A stretch of DNA of 64,000 nt from Paraherbaspirillum soli (GTDB lineage: Bacteria; Pseudomonadota; Gammaproteobacteria; Burkholderiales; Burkholderiaceae_D). How positions within the stretch are numbered: position 1 is the stretch's first letter; the number at the start of each line of letters is the position of its first letter. Position numbers and translations under genes: made by a program. Shown piece after piece: positions 34,677 through 43,759 of the stretch. The stretch lies in NCBI RefSeq assembly GCF_042654985.1, contig NZ_JBHSMT010000001.1, positions 1 to 64,000 of the forward strand, given 5' to 3'. The notes below the pieces were generated by a model that worked only from the letters and a program-made list of their open reading frames with translations, ran no database searches and was not told the DNA's origin.

Positions 34677-35897
34677 GTGCCAGCATATCGTTACGAAGCG
34701 GTGAACGCCGCAGGCAGCACCACCAAAGGCGTGGTCAACGCCGACAGCGCCAAAATGGCGCGCGCCGATCTGCGCGCCCAGGGTTTGCTGCCGATTACGG
34801 TAGAGGCGATTACGCACCAGATGGATGCCGCCGGCAATCCGAAGCGGCGCGGTTTCGGCGAGCATCTGTCGACGGTCGAGATCGCGTTGTTTACACGCCA
34901 GCTGGCCAGCTTGCTGGAAGCCAGCCTGCCGTTGGAGCAAGCATTGACGGCCTTGCTGGAGCAGGCCGAACGCACCTACCAGCGCGACTTGATCGCCTCG
35001 ATCCGGTCGGACGTGATGGGCGGTGCATCGCTGTCGACCGCGCTGGCCGGCCATCCGCGCGATTTTGCCGAAATCTATCGGGCGCTGGTGGCTTCCGGCG
35101 AACAAATCGGCCAACTGTCGCGGGTCTTGTCGCGGCTGGCGGATTACATCGAGCGCCGCAATACCCTGGTGCAGAAGGTCAAGCTGGCGTTCACTTATCC
35201 GGCCATCGTCACGGTGGTGGCGTTCGTCATCGTGATCTTTTTGCTGACCTATGTGGTGCCGCAGATTGTTTCTGTATTTGCTAACACCAAGCAGAAATTG
35301 CCGATGCTGACGGTGATGATGCTGGCGATCTCGGACTTCGTGCGCCACTACGGCTGGATGGTGCTGCTGGCGGTGATCGCCTTGTTCTATGCCTGGCGCA
35401 CCGCCTTGAAGAATCCTGCCACCAAAATGCGCTGGCACACCTGGTTGTTGAATGCGCCCTTGTACGGCAAATTCGAACGCAGCCTGAATACCGCCCGTTT
35501 CGCCAGCACGCTGGCAATCACTACCGGCTCCGGCGTGCCGATTCTGAAGGCTTTGCAAACCAGCCGCGACACGCTGTCCAATGTCGCCATGCGCTTGCAG
35601 GTTGATACTGCCGCCGCCAGCGTCCGCGAGGGTATCGGCTTGGCGCGGGCCTTGGCGGCGCACAAGCATTTTCCGCCGATGCTGATCCATATGATCCGTG
35701 CCGGTGAAGTGACCGGCGAATTGCCGGCCATGCTGGAACGTGCCGCCAGCGCCCAGGAGCAGGACCTGGAGCGGCGCGCGATGACCATTGCCGGCTTGCT
35801 GGAACCGGCATTGATCCTGGCGATGGGGGTGGTGGTATTGCTGATTGTGCTGGCGGTGCTGATGCCGATTATTGAAATCAACCAGTTGGTGCGTTAG
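34677..35897 (+). CDS. gspF: Type II secretion inner-membrane platform protein GspF
   Basis: 406 residues from a GTG with GAGGAG upstream. Two repeated T2SSF domains (FTRQLASLLEASLPLEQAL and TARFASTLAITTGSGVPIL), three transmembrane helices, and C-terminal EPALILAMGVVVLLIVLAVL. Contacts GspE. Two palindromic repeats follow before gspC. Confidence 0.95.
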   Translation: MPAYRYEAVNAAGSTTKGVVNADSAKMARADLRAQGLLPITVEAITHQMDAAGNPKRRGFGEHLSTVEIALFTRQLASLLEASLPLEQALTALLEQAERTYQRDLIASIRSDVMGGASLSTALAGHPRDFAEIYRALVASGEQIGQLSRVLSRLADYIERRNTLVQKVKLAFTYPAIVTVVAFVIVIFLLTYVVPQIVSVFANTKQKLPMLTVMMLAISDFVRHYGWMVLLAVIALFYAWRTALKNPATKMRWHTWLLNAPLYGKFERSLNTARFASTLAITTGSGVPILKALQTSRDTLSNVAMRLQVDTAAASVREGIGLARALAAHKHFPPMLIHMIRAGEVTGELPAMLERAASAQEQDLERRAMTIAGLLEPALILAMGVVVLLIVLAVLMPIIEINQLVR

Positions 35898-35911
35898 TCG
35901 GAGATTCAATA

Positions 35912-35962
35912 GAGGACAAAGTAATTCGGCATGCTGCGGCGACCATTAAACTTTGTCCGCAA
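35912..35962. repeat. GACAGAGT palindromic repeat, diverged copy
   Basis: GAGGACAAAGTAATTCGGC ... CCATTAAACTTTGTCCGCAA matches the 35998-36054 element in layout and orientation but has several substitutions, including AAAGT for AGAGT in both arms, so pairing is kept. Confidence 0.7.
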
Positions 35963-35997
35963 TAGTTTTTCATTGCAATTTAAACGTCGTATCTGAT

Positions 35998-36054
35998 TAG
36001 TTGGGGACAGAGTAATTCGCCACGCTACGGTGGCTCTTAAACTCTGTCCCGCAA
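35998..36054. repeat. GACAGAGT palindromic repeat, copy 2
   Basis: TTGGGGACAGAGTAATTCGC ... AAACTCTGTCCCGCAA; one base away from the reverse complement of 23158-23217. It lies between gspF and gspC, in tandem with the diverged copy just upstream. Confidence 0.85.
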
Positions 36055-36082
36055 ATATAAAAATGCATATAAAGAGGATCGC

Positions 36083-36637
36083 ATGATCAGTAAAAAACTC
36101 GGCAAACACACCAAGCGTTTGCCTGGTCTCGCCAGTTTGATTTTATTCATGCTGTTATGCGCTTGCAGCGCCTACTGGTTTCTCCAGTTGGTCAAGCCGC
36201 CAGTGCGTGCGGTTGCGCCGCCGCCGCAGGAAGAGGCGCCGCAACTCGATTTATCCGCTGCTGGCGGCTTGTTCGGCGGCCGCGGGGCGGCAGCGGTTGC
36301 CAGCAATTATCAGTTGTTGGGCGTGGTGGCGGCGAAAGATGCGGCGGACAGCGTTGCCATCTTGAGCGCGGATGGCAAGCCGGCGCAGTCGGTCAGGGCC
36401 GGCGCCGAAGTGCAGCCGGGCACCAGCATCAAGGAAGTGCATAAGACCTATGTCTTGTTGTCGGAAGGCGGCATCCTCAAGCGCGTCGTGCTGCCTGAGG
36501 ATGCGCGTCCCAAGTCCGGGGCATCATCGCCGGTAGCGCCTCCGGGTCAGTTTCCCGGTCCGCAGGCGCGGCCGCCGGCCAATCCCCCTGACCCTGGTGC
36601 TTTGCCGCCGCCCGGGGGCGGCGCGCAGGATCAATAG
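36083..36637 (+). CDS. gspC: Type II secretion protein GspC-like
   Basis: 184 residues: one transmembrane helix (ASLILFMLLCACSAYWFLQL), Pro-rich linker, and a homology-region domain (NYQLLGVVAAKDAADSVAIL; GAEVQPGTSIKEVHKTYVLL) that in GspC contacts the secretin N0 domain. It ends in a Pro/Gly-rich tail and has no PDZ domain, as in other short GspC proteins. It follows gspF after 185 bp containing two palindromic repeats, so it may be transcribed separately. Confidence 0.82.
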   Translation: MISKKLGKHTKRLPGLASLILFMLLCACSAYWFLQLVKPPVRAVAPPPQEEAPQLDLSAAGGLFGGRGAAAVASNYQLLGVVAAKDAADSVAILSADGKPAQSVRAGAEVQPGTSIKEVHKTYVLLSEGGILKRVVLPEDARPKSGASSPVAPPGQFPGPQARPPANPPDPGALPPPGGGAQDQ

Positions 36638-36664
36638 TCAAGACTACAGGGCGCCTCGAAAAAC

Positions 36665-38014
<1,350 letters not shown>

Positions 38015-38086
38015 GATTTTTCCGCGTTTGATGTGTGAGTCCGGTTGGCTCGGGAAATGATGCGAGCGATGACGGCAATGCCCGTT

Positions 38087-38623
38087 TTAATCGAGCGTTT
38101 CGATGATGTGCGACTGGTTGGTGTAGATGCACAGCTCGCCGGCAATCACCAGCGACTTTTTGACGATGTCGGCCGGCGCCAGATCGGTATTTTCCTGCAG
38201 CGCCTTGGCGGCCGATTGGGCGAAGGTACCGCCCGAGCCGATCGCGCCGATGCCGTCGGTCGGTTCCAGCACATCGCCGTTGCCAGTGATTACCAGCGTG
38301 GTTTCGCGGTCGGCGGTCAGGAGCATGGCTTCCAGGCGTCGCAGCATGCGATCGGTACGCCAGTCCTTCGCCAGCTCGACCGAAGCGCGCATCAGATTGC
38401 CTTGATGCTTTTCCAGTTTTGCTTCAAACAGATCGAGCAAGGTGAAGGCGTCGGCGGTGCCGCCGGCAAAGCCGACCAGTACCTTGCCCTGATACAGCTT
38501 GCGTACTTTGCGCGCAGTGCCTTTCATCACGACATTGCCGAGCGTTACTTGGCCATCGCCGCCCAATGCGACGCTGTTGCCGCGCCGTACCGAGAGGATG
38601 GTGGTGCCATGAAATTGTTCCAT
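38087..38623 (-). CDS. hslV: HslUV protease peptidase subunit HslV
   Basis: 178 residues. MEQFHGTTILSVRRG: the N-terminal nucleophile Thr follows removal of the propeptide-like head, GGDGQVTLGN, and GFAGGTADAFTLLDLFEAKL are family hallmarks. Forms the proteolytic core with HslU. A good sigma32-type promoter lies about 100 bp upstream. Confidence 0.96.
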   Translation of the reverse strand: MEQFHGTTILSVRRGNSVALGGDGQVTLGNVVMKGTARKVRKLYQGKVLVGFAGGTADAFTLLDLFEAKLEKHQGNLMRASVELAKDWRTDRMLRRLEAMLLTADRETTLVITGNGDVLEPTDGIGAIGSGGTFAQSAAKALQENTDLAPADIVKKSLVIAGELCIYTNQSHIIETLD

Positions 38624-38720
38624 TTTGTTTGCCTCAGAAAAAGTGGACCGATCATGCAGATGCCGGGCAGGGCTGCATGTGATTCACTATCGAGCAACGA
38701 ACTCGATATTGTTCCGAAAA

Positions 38721-38747
38721 AATGGGGACGGCGAGCTTGATTGCAAG
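38721..38747 (-). promoter_or_regulatory. Sigma32 (heat-shock) promoter of hslVU
   Basis: Minus strand reads CTTGCAA (38747-38741), 13 nt, then CCCCATTTT (from 38727), close to the sigma32 consensus CTTGAAA...CCCCATNT. Distance and orientation fit the hslV start about 100 bp downstream; hslVU is a classical heat-shock operon. Confidence 0.75.
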
Positions 38748-38758
38748 CGTTGAATTGC

Positions 38759-38783
38759 ACGGAATATGCGTCGCATATTCCGT
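38759..38783. promoter_or_regulatory. Perfect 25-bp palindrome upstream of the hslV promoter
   Basis: ACGGAATATGCG and CGCATATTCCGT flank a single central T. The near-absence of a loop favours a DNA operator over an RNA hairpin. It lies 12 bp upstream of the hslV -35 box and 50 bp after the end of the STAS gene, so it might also help end that transcript. Confidence 0.55.
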
Positions 38784-38833
38784 AGCGGGGGTGATTAAGG
38801 ATGCGTTTTTGCGAAAAGACTAATTTGCGGAAT

Positions 38834-40219
38834 TCAATTTTTGCGCGGGATGACGCGGACCACGTCCTGTATCCCCATCACCCTGAACAAGGCGGTAACA
38901 AGGTGGTTGACGTCGTGGAACTCGATCGCGTTGCCATTGCCGGCAATCTGCGTGAGGCCGTTAAGGAGCTCTCCTGCGGCGCTGAAATCGACCCGGACCA
39001 GGCGCGAACAATCAATGATCGCCGGGCTGTAGGTGTTCGCATGGAACTGGATTCTGGTCAGCAGATCCTCGGTGCGGCCCTCGATCAGCGCCGGCATAGG
39101 CAGGCTATTGCTGTCGGGGATACTGGTGGCTTGGGCGATATCCTCGGCCGCCGTCGTGATTTTTGTTTTTGGTGCGATGAACGGCGGCGGGGAAACTTCA
39201 AAAGTGATCGAGTAATCAATGCTCGCGTCTTCGTAGGCGTGTTCGAGATTCAGCAGATGCAGGATTTCGAGCAACAACAGCCAAGGTGCGGCAGTTTCAT
39301 CGCGGCGCCCGACTTGCAGGATTTCGCGGATTCTATCGGCCAGTTCGGTCGCGCCAACCAGAATCAGGTCGAGTCCGGGTTTTTGCAGCTTTTTCAACAT
39401 TCGCAGCAACAGGCCGCAGCCGATCGGATCGACCGAGGTGACGCGCGTAAATTCAAGGCGCAGCACGGAATTGCTGGCGCTTAATTTTTGTGCGCGTTCC
39501 AGTTGTTTGCTGATGTTGGCGTCCAGCTTGCCGGAAAAAGCAATTGCTGGCGTCGTGGTCACCGGTTCCTGGCTCTTCGACGTTGGATTGAGGGTCAAGG
39601 TCTCGGCCCAGGTAGGCGGAGAGGTTTCGAACTTGTTGGCGAAATCGACCGACAGATTGTCGAATTCTTGCTGCTTCCCGGTGATTTGGTACAAATCCAG
39701 CAGCATCCACCATACGACGTGCGTCGACGAACCGAGATTGTCTTCCGCAATTGCATTTTGTAGAAACTGCTCGGCGATGCCGGCCTGATCGCTGGCAAAC
39801 AGTACCGCAGCTTCTTCAATCACTTCCGGCGTGTCGGACACAGATACTTCGATACTGCCGCTTTTGGACTCGTTGTCCAGAAAATCAGTCGCTCTGCTCA
39901 TCACAGGCAAGGCAAGCGGTATGGTGTTCTGGCCTTGCATCGTATTCGGGGGGGCGGGATTCAGGTCGCTGGCGCTTTTGGATGAAGCTGGGATATGAAC
40001 AAACTCGGACGACATTTCTGACTCGATCGCATCAATCTTCAGCGCGGTCGCAGTCCGCGACACAGCATCGCCGCGCAGCGTGGTTGAATTAGTCAGTCGC
40101 TCAGGGCTTTCGCCATATTGAATGGGAATCTGATTGTCTGCTGTGGCTGGTGAAGTATCTTCCTTCTGCGGATGACCGCTTGGACGATTATTTTTGCCGA
40201 AGAGCGAGAAAATCCCCAC
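38834..40219 (-). CDS. STAS-domain protein with two sulfate-transporter/anti-sigma-antagonist-like modules
   Basis: 461 residues from a GTG with AGGA seven bases upstream (MGIFSLFGKNNRPSG); the frame stays open to 40471 but without ribosome-binding site. The first ~200 residues are polar and probably disordered, followed by a helical segment (EEAAVLFASDQAGIAEQFLQ, MLLDLYQITGKQQEFDNLSV) resembling a tetratricopeptide unit. Two STAS-like domains follow: about 265-360 (LRLEFTRVTSVDPIGCGLLL) and about 375-460 (PAIIDCSRLVRVDFSAAGEL, LVTALFRVMGIQDVVRVI). No phosphorylatable Ser is certain. Role unknown; possibly a partner-switching or lipid-transport scaffold. Confidence 0.75.
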   Translation of the reverse strand: MGIFSLFGKNNRPSGHPQKEDTSPATADNQIPIQYGESPERLTNSTTLRGDAVSRTATALKIDAIESEMSSEFVHIPASSKSASDLNPAPPNTMQGQNTIPLALPVMSRATDFLDNESKSGSIEVSVSDTPEVIEEAAVLFASDQAGIAEQFLQNAIAEDNLGSSTHVVWWMLLDLYQITGKQQEFDNLSVDFANKFETSPPTWAETLTLNPTSKSQEPVTTTPAIAFSGKLDANISKQLERAQKLSASNSVLRLEFTRVTSVDPIGCGLLLRMLKKLQKPGLDLILVGATELADRIREILQVGRRDETAAPWLLLLEILHLLNLEHAYEDASIDYSITFEVSPPPFIAPKTKITTAAEDIAQATSIPDSNSLPMPALIEGRTEDLLTRIQFHANTYSPAIIDCSRLVRVDFSAAGELLNGLTQIAGNGNAIEFHDVNHLVTALFRVMGIQDVVRVIPRKN

Positions 40220-40822
40220 GTGTTGATCCTGAAAGTAAGTTGCTACGAATCTATACGAATCGCTGTGAATTGTTTTAAATCGGGTTTTTGGCTGCGCCCA
40301 GTCATTGTAAGGTCTGCTTGTACGACCGGATACTGGAATCGCCAAATTTAAGAATTCGCTGTCGTTATATTTTTGGCAGCGCTCCTTGTCTTGACCGTGA
40401 ATCTTTGATGCTGTTTTTAGGCGCCGATCGCTCAAAAACGCACGATCAATAGATAGCGCTAAAGGTACCACAAAGCAGCCCGGGAAGCATGCCCCAATGC
40501 ACTAAGTTGTGACGTAAATGTGATCAGTGTTTCCACATGGCTAAGATATTTGTGCGGATGCCAAGTGGTCGTGGCAGGAATGGCAAGCGGCTGATGGGCG
40601 GCAGCGAGACTGCATCGTAACGATAAGCAGGTGCATAAAATCCGTGCCGCACCAAGACTTGGTTGATGTTTGGAGAAAATGCGCGATGTCTTTGACGCGG
40701 CGAATCTGAAAAATACACGGTTGCCATCTATGACAAGATCGCCACTGATCCATATGCGGGCACATCCGTGCACATTGCCGCAAGCGCCTTGCTGCCAAGC
40801 CGGACTTGGTCCGGCTTGAGGA
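40220..40822. other. 603-bp intergenic region, no convincing gene
   Basis: Contains the upstream region of the STAS gene (inverted GTTTTT/AAAAAC arms near 40410-40445) and the hairpin CAAGCCGGA/TCCGGCTTG (40794-40818) after dksA, which lacks a T-run. A 67-codon minus-strand frame (40524-40727, VYFSDSPRQRHRAFSPNINQ ...) has no ribosome-binding site and no family I recognise. Confidence 0.55.
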
Positions 40823-41755
40823 TCAATCTCCGTAAAGCTTTTGCTTCAATTCGCGCCGTTGTTGCGCTTCCAGCGACAGGGTCGCGGTTGGACGTGCCAA
40901 CAAACGCGGGATGCCAATCGGTTCGCCGGTTTCTTCGCACCAACCGTATTCGCCGGCATCAATGGTCGCAATCGACTGTTGCACTTTCTTCAGCAATTTG
41001 CGCTCGCGGTCGCGAGTACGCAATTCCAGGGCGTGTTCTTCCTCGATCGTGGCACGGTCTGCCGGATCTGGCACCAGCACGGTTTCACGTAAATGCTCGG
41101 TGGTTTCTCCGGCATTCTTGAGCAGCTCTTTTTCCAGCTGCTGCAAACGCGCTTTAAAGAAAGCCAGTTGTGCCTCATTCATGTAGTCTTTTTCGCTCAT
41201 CTTGAGGATTTGCGCTTCAGTCAGCAGAATGGTTTCAGAGGTTGGTTTGGTTGTTTTAGTAGCCACTTCGCTTGCTTTCGATACGACGTTTTTTTCAAAT
41301 TTATCCGTTAATCCGGCGCTTGCTGGCTTGTTGCTTGTTCTGTCGCCATTGCTTGCACCGGACTTGGCCGTTGGGGAATTCAGTTTCTTTGTAACAGGAT
41401 TGCTGGTTTTAACTGTTGCATCGCGGGTTACCTTGTCTGCGGCAAGACCGGGTTTTGTTGCAGATGGGGCAATCGTCGTTTTCTTGGCTAGGGATTTTAC
41501 AACAGGTTTGGAACTGGGTTTGCCAACTTTGGATATTGCCTGCGATGTCGGGGTGGCAGTCTGGTCCTTGCTCCTCAAAGCCTTTGCACTGAGTTTTTGT
41601 GTTGCTTCAGTTCCTTTTGCGGGCTTGGCTGCTGTAGCTTTTTGTCGGGAGGGGGTGGCAGTCTTGTCGCGGGCACGCGTTTTTAGGTCGGCAGTTAATT
41701 TGCCTGCCGACACTGACACCTTCCTGGTGACGGTCTTTTTAACGGTCAGGTTCAT
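40823..41755 (-). CDS. dksA: DksA-type RNA polymerase-binding factor with long basic N-terminal tail
   Basis: 310 residues, twice the usual ~150. Residues 1 to about 180 are Lys/Ala/Thr/Ser-rich, histone-H1-like (KKTVTRKVSVSAGKLTADLK; AKPAKGTEATQKL). The last ~130 are canonical DksA: KMSEKDYMNEAQLAFFKARL, coiled coil with DPADRATIEEEHALELRTRD, and GEYGWCEETGEPIGIPRLLA. Of the four zinc Cys only the first (CEET) remains, and the last pair reads LSLEA, as in many alpha/beta DksA. DksA with ppGpp retunes transcription. AGGGAGAGG precedes the ATG. Confidence 0.9.
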   Translation of the reverse strand: MNLTVKKTVTRKVSVSAGKLTADLKTRARDKTATPSRQKATAAKPAKGTEATQKLSAKALRSKDQTATPTSQAISKVGKPSSKPVVKSLAKKTTIAPSATKPGLAADKVTRDATVKTSNPVTKKLNSPTAKSGASNGDRTSNKPASAGLTDKFEKNVVSKASEVATKTTKPTSETILLTEAQILKMSEKDYMNEAQLAFFKARLQQLEKELLKNAGETTEHLRETVLVPDPADRATIEEEHALELRTRDRERKLLKKVQQSIATIDAGEYGWCEETGEPIGIPRLLARPTATLSLEAQQRRELKQKLYGD

Positions 41756-41836
41756 GGTCCTCTCCCTTAAATCAGCATCTCACCTACTTAATGTGTACTA
41801 CCACCTAGTAATTCCCTAGCGCAAAACTGCCATAGT

Positions 41837-42913
41837 TTATACCAAACATTGCTCCAGTCCGCGAATAAAAATCTCTTTGGGCAGATTCTTGCCGATGAAT
41901 ACCATTTTGCTGCTGCGCAGCTCATCCGCGCTCCATTTACTGCCGACATCGCTTCCCATTATTTGATGCACGCCTTGAAATACTACCTTGCGGTCGGCAC
42001 CATCCATCAACAATACGCCTTTGTAGCGCAACATGCGCGGGCCGTATACCTGCACTATGCCGCCGAGAAATTCATCCAATCTGCCAGTGTCAAACGGCCG
42101 TTCGCTTTTGAACACAAACGCGGCGATCTCATCGTCGTGATGCGCATGATGGTGGTTGTGCGCTGGGTGCGCGTGTTTGGCGTGCTCATGGGATGCGTGA
42201 TTGCAGTGGTCGTCGCAAGCACCGTCAGCGTGACTGTGTGCGTGCTGTTCTTCATCGGCAGCAAGAAAATCCGGGTCGATTTCCAGTTTGGCATTCAGGT
42301 TGAAGCCGCGGATATCGAGTATCTCGGCAATCGGCGTGTGCGAGGGATCGAGCGTGATGATAGCCGCCCGCGGGTTGATGCGTTTCAGGCGGGCATTGAG
42401 TGCTGCGATTTCCTCTGCACTGACCAGGTCGGTTTTGGACAGGAGTAACTTATCGGCGAATCCGACCTGCCGTTGGGCCTCTTCCTGCTGGTCGAGTTGT
42501 TGCATCGCATGCTTGGCATCAACTACGGTGATGATCGCGTCCAGCATGTAGTGCATTGCGACCTCATCGTCGACAAAAAATGTCTGCGCCACGGGGCCTG
42601 GATTGGCCATGCCGGTAGTTTCAATAATGACGCGATCAAACTGTAGTTCGCCGGCATCGCGGCGGCGCGCCAGCGTACTCAATGCCGCGATCAAATCGCC
42701 GCGCACGGTACAGCAGATGCAGCCATTATTCATTTCAACAATTTGCTCCGTGCTGTCTTGCACGAGGATTTCATTGTCGATATTTTCCTGGCCGAATTCG
42801 TTTTCAATGACAGCGATTTTATGGCCATGCTGTTGCTGCAGGATACGATTCAGCAACGTAGTCTTACCGGCGCCGAGAAAGCCGGTCAGGATGGTGGTCG
42901 GAATAAGTGCCAT
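41837..42913 (-). CDS. CobW/ZNG1-family GTP-binding metallochaperone
   Basis: 358 residues. G3E GTPase: Walker A GFLGAGKTTLLNRIL, metal site GCICCTVRGDL, NKxD-like SKTDL, and C-terminal CobW_C domain. A His-rich loop (about residues 225-262: HAHSHADGACDDHCNHASHE, then HAKHAHPAHNHHHAHHDD) joins the two domains and is a probable zinc store. It lies 51 bp after zur on the same strand, so it is most likely a zinc-transfer GTPase expressed under zinc limitation rather than a cobalamin enzyme. Confidence 0.88.
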   Translation of the reverse strand: MALIPTTILTGFLGAGKTTLLNRILQQQHGHKIAVIENEFGQENIDNEILVQDSTEQIVEMNNGCICCTVRGDLIAALSTLARRRDAGELQFDRVIIETTGMANPGPVAQTFFVDDEVAMHYMLDAIITVVDAKHAMQQLDQQEEAQRQVGFADKLLLSKTDLVSAEEIAALNARLKRINPRAAIITLDPSHTPIAEILDIRGFNLNAKLEIDPDFLAADEEQHAHSHADGACDDHCNHASHEHAKHAHPAHNHHHAHHDDEIAAFVFKSERPFDTGRLDEFLGGIVQVYGPRMLRYKGVLLMDGADRKVVFQGVHQIMGSDVGSKWSADELRSSKMVFIGKNLPKEIFIRGLEQCLV

Positions 42914-42964
42914 GGTTATATTCGGGGATGAAAAAATTGGGGTAGAGGGGAGTAACTAACGCGG

Positions 42965-43555
42965 CTAATGAACGCAATCGGCGCACCAGCCTTTGATCGT
43001 CAATTCGATGTCGTGACCCTGGAAGCCTTGGCCCAGGGTGTCCTGTAAAGCTTGTTGCAGTTGTTGGCGCAGCGCTACAGCAGAGGCGCCGCCGCTGGCT
43101 TTGGTTGGTGTCAGTACGTTATCCAGGAAGCCTGCATCGCCGCTGCCATCCAGGCAAAATACTTTGGCACAACGGGTGCATTTGAAATGGCCGTGCTGGT
43201 GTTGGGGATGATGCGCGCGGGTGGCTGACTCCGTGTGTTCGGCGCCTGCACTATAGCGAAATACGCGATCGTCGCCGGCGATCTTATGAGCCAGGCCGGC
43301 ATCGGTCAGGCAATCCAGCGCCCGATACAGGGTTACCCGATCCATCTCGACAAACAGATCCTGCATGTCTTGATGCGAGAAAGCGCAACGTGCGTCGAGC
43401 AAAGCGGCTAACACCTTGACGCGCGCAGGGGTGGTGCGCACCGACATCTCGCGTAGTTGTGTTTCTGCCAATGTCGTTGGGTGTCGGCTAGTCGTTGCCT
43501 CAGCCGCAGTCGGAAGGGGGGCGCTACCAGATTTGGATTTTGAGCCTGGGTTCAT
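42965..43555 (-). CDS. zur: Fur-family zinc uptake regulator Zur
   Basis: 196 residues with a polar ~30-residue N-terminal extension. Winged helix (RTTPARVKVLAALLDARCAF; DMQDLFVEMDRVTLYRALDC), metal-sensing His cluster (AHHPQHQHGHFKC) and structural zinc Cys pairs CTRC and CADC at the very end. The downstream zinc GTPase and missing Fe-specific features favour Zur over Fur. Probably autoregulated through the palindrome at 43586-43614. Confidence 0.85.
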   Translation of the reverse strand: MNPGSKSKSGSAPLPTAAEATTSRHPTTLAETQLREMSVRTTPARVKVLAALLDARCAFSHQDMQDLFVEMDRVTLYRALDCLTDAGLAHKIAGDDRVFRYSAGAEHTESATRAHHPQHQHGHFKCTRCAKVFCLDGSGDAGFLDNVLTPTKASGGASAVALRQQLQQALQDTLGQGFQGHDIELTIKGWCADCVH

Positions 43556-43585
43556 GCTTGCAGTGCTGATCGGTAAGAATTAGAT

Positions 43586-43614
43586 TATGCATCAAATTGC
43601 AATTCAGTTGCATA
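43586..43614. promoter_or_regulatory. Candidate Zur operator
   Basis: 29-bp imperfect palindrome TATGCA..AAATTGCAATT..TTGCATA centred near 43600, 31-59 bp upstream of the zur ATG, in an AT-rich promoter region. Position and symmetry suit a Fur-family operator; identity as a Zur box is inference. Confidence 0.5.
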
Positions 43615-43759
43615 TTCGATGGCGGCCGGACTCATCGGATATACGCATAAACAGGCATGCTTGTTGCGGATTTAACGCGCTGCTGATGCTTCCGCAGCGT
43701 TGGCAGGGATAAGGAATGCCGTCCCAATCACTTCGAAATACGAACAATCTGAAAAGGCA

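Noticed and set aside
34389..35909. 506-codon open frame antisense to gspF
   Set aside because: Its composition (Gln/His/Arg-rich, no domain) is that of a shadow frame in GC-rich DNA; gspF on the other strand is unmistakable.
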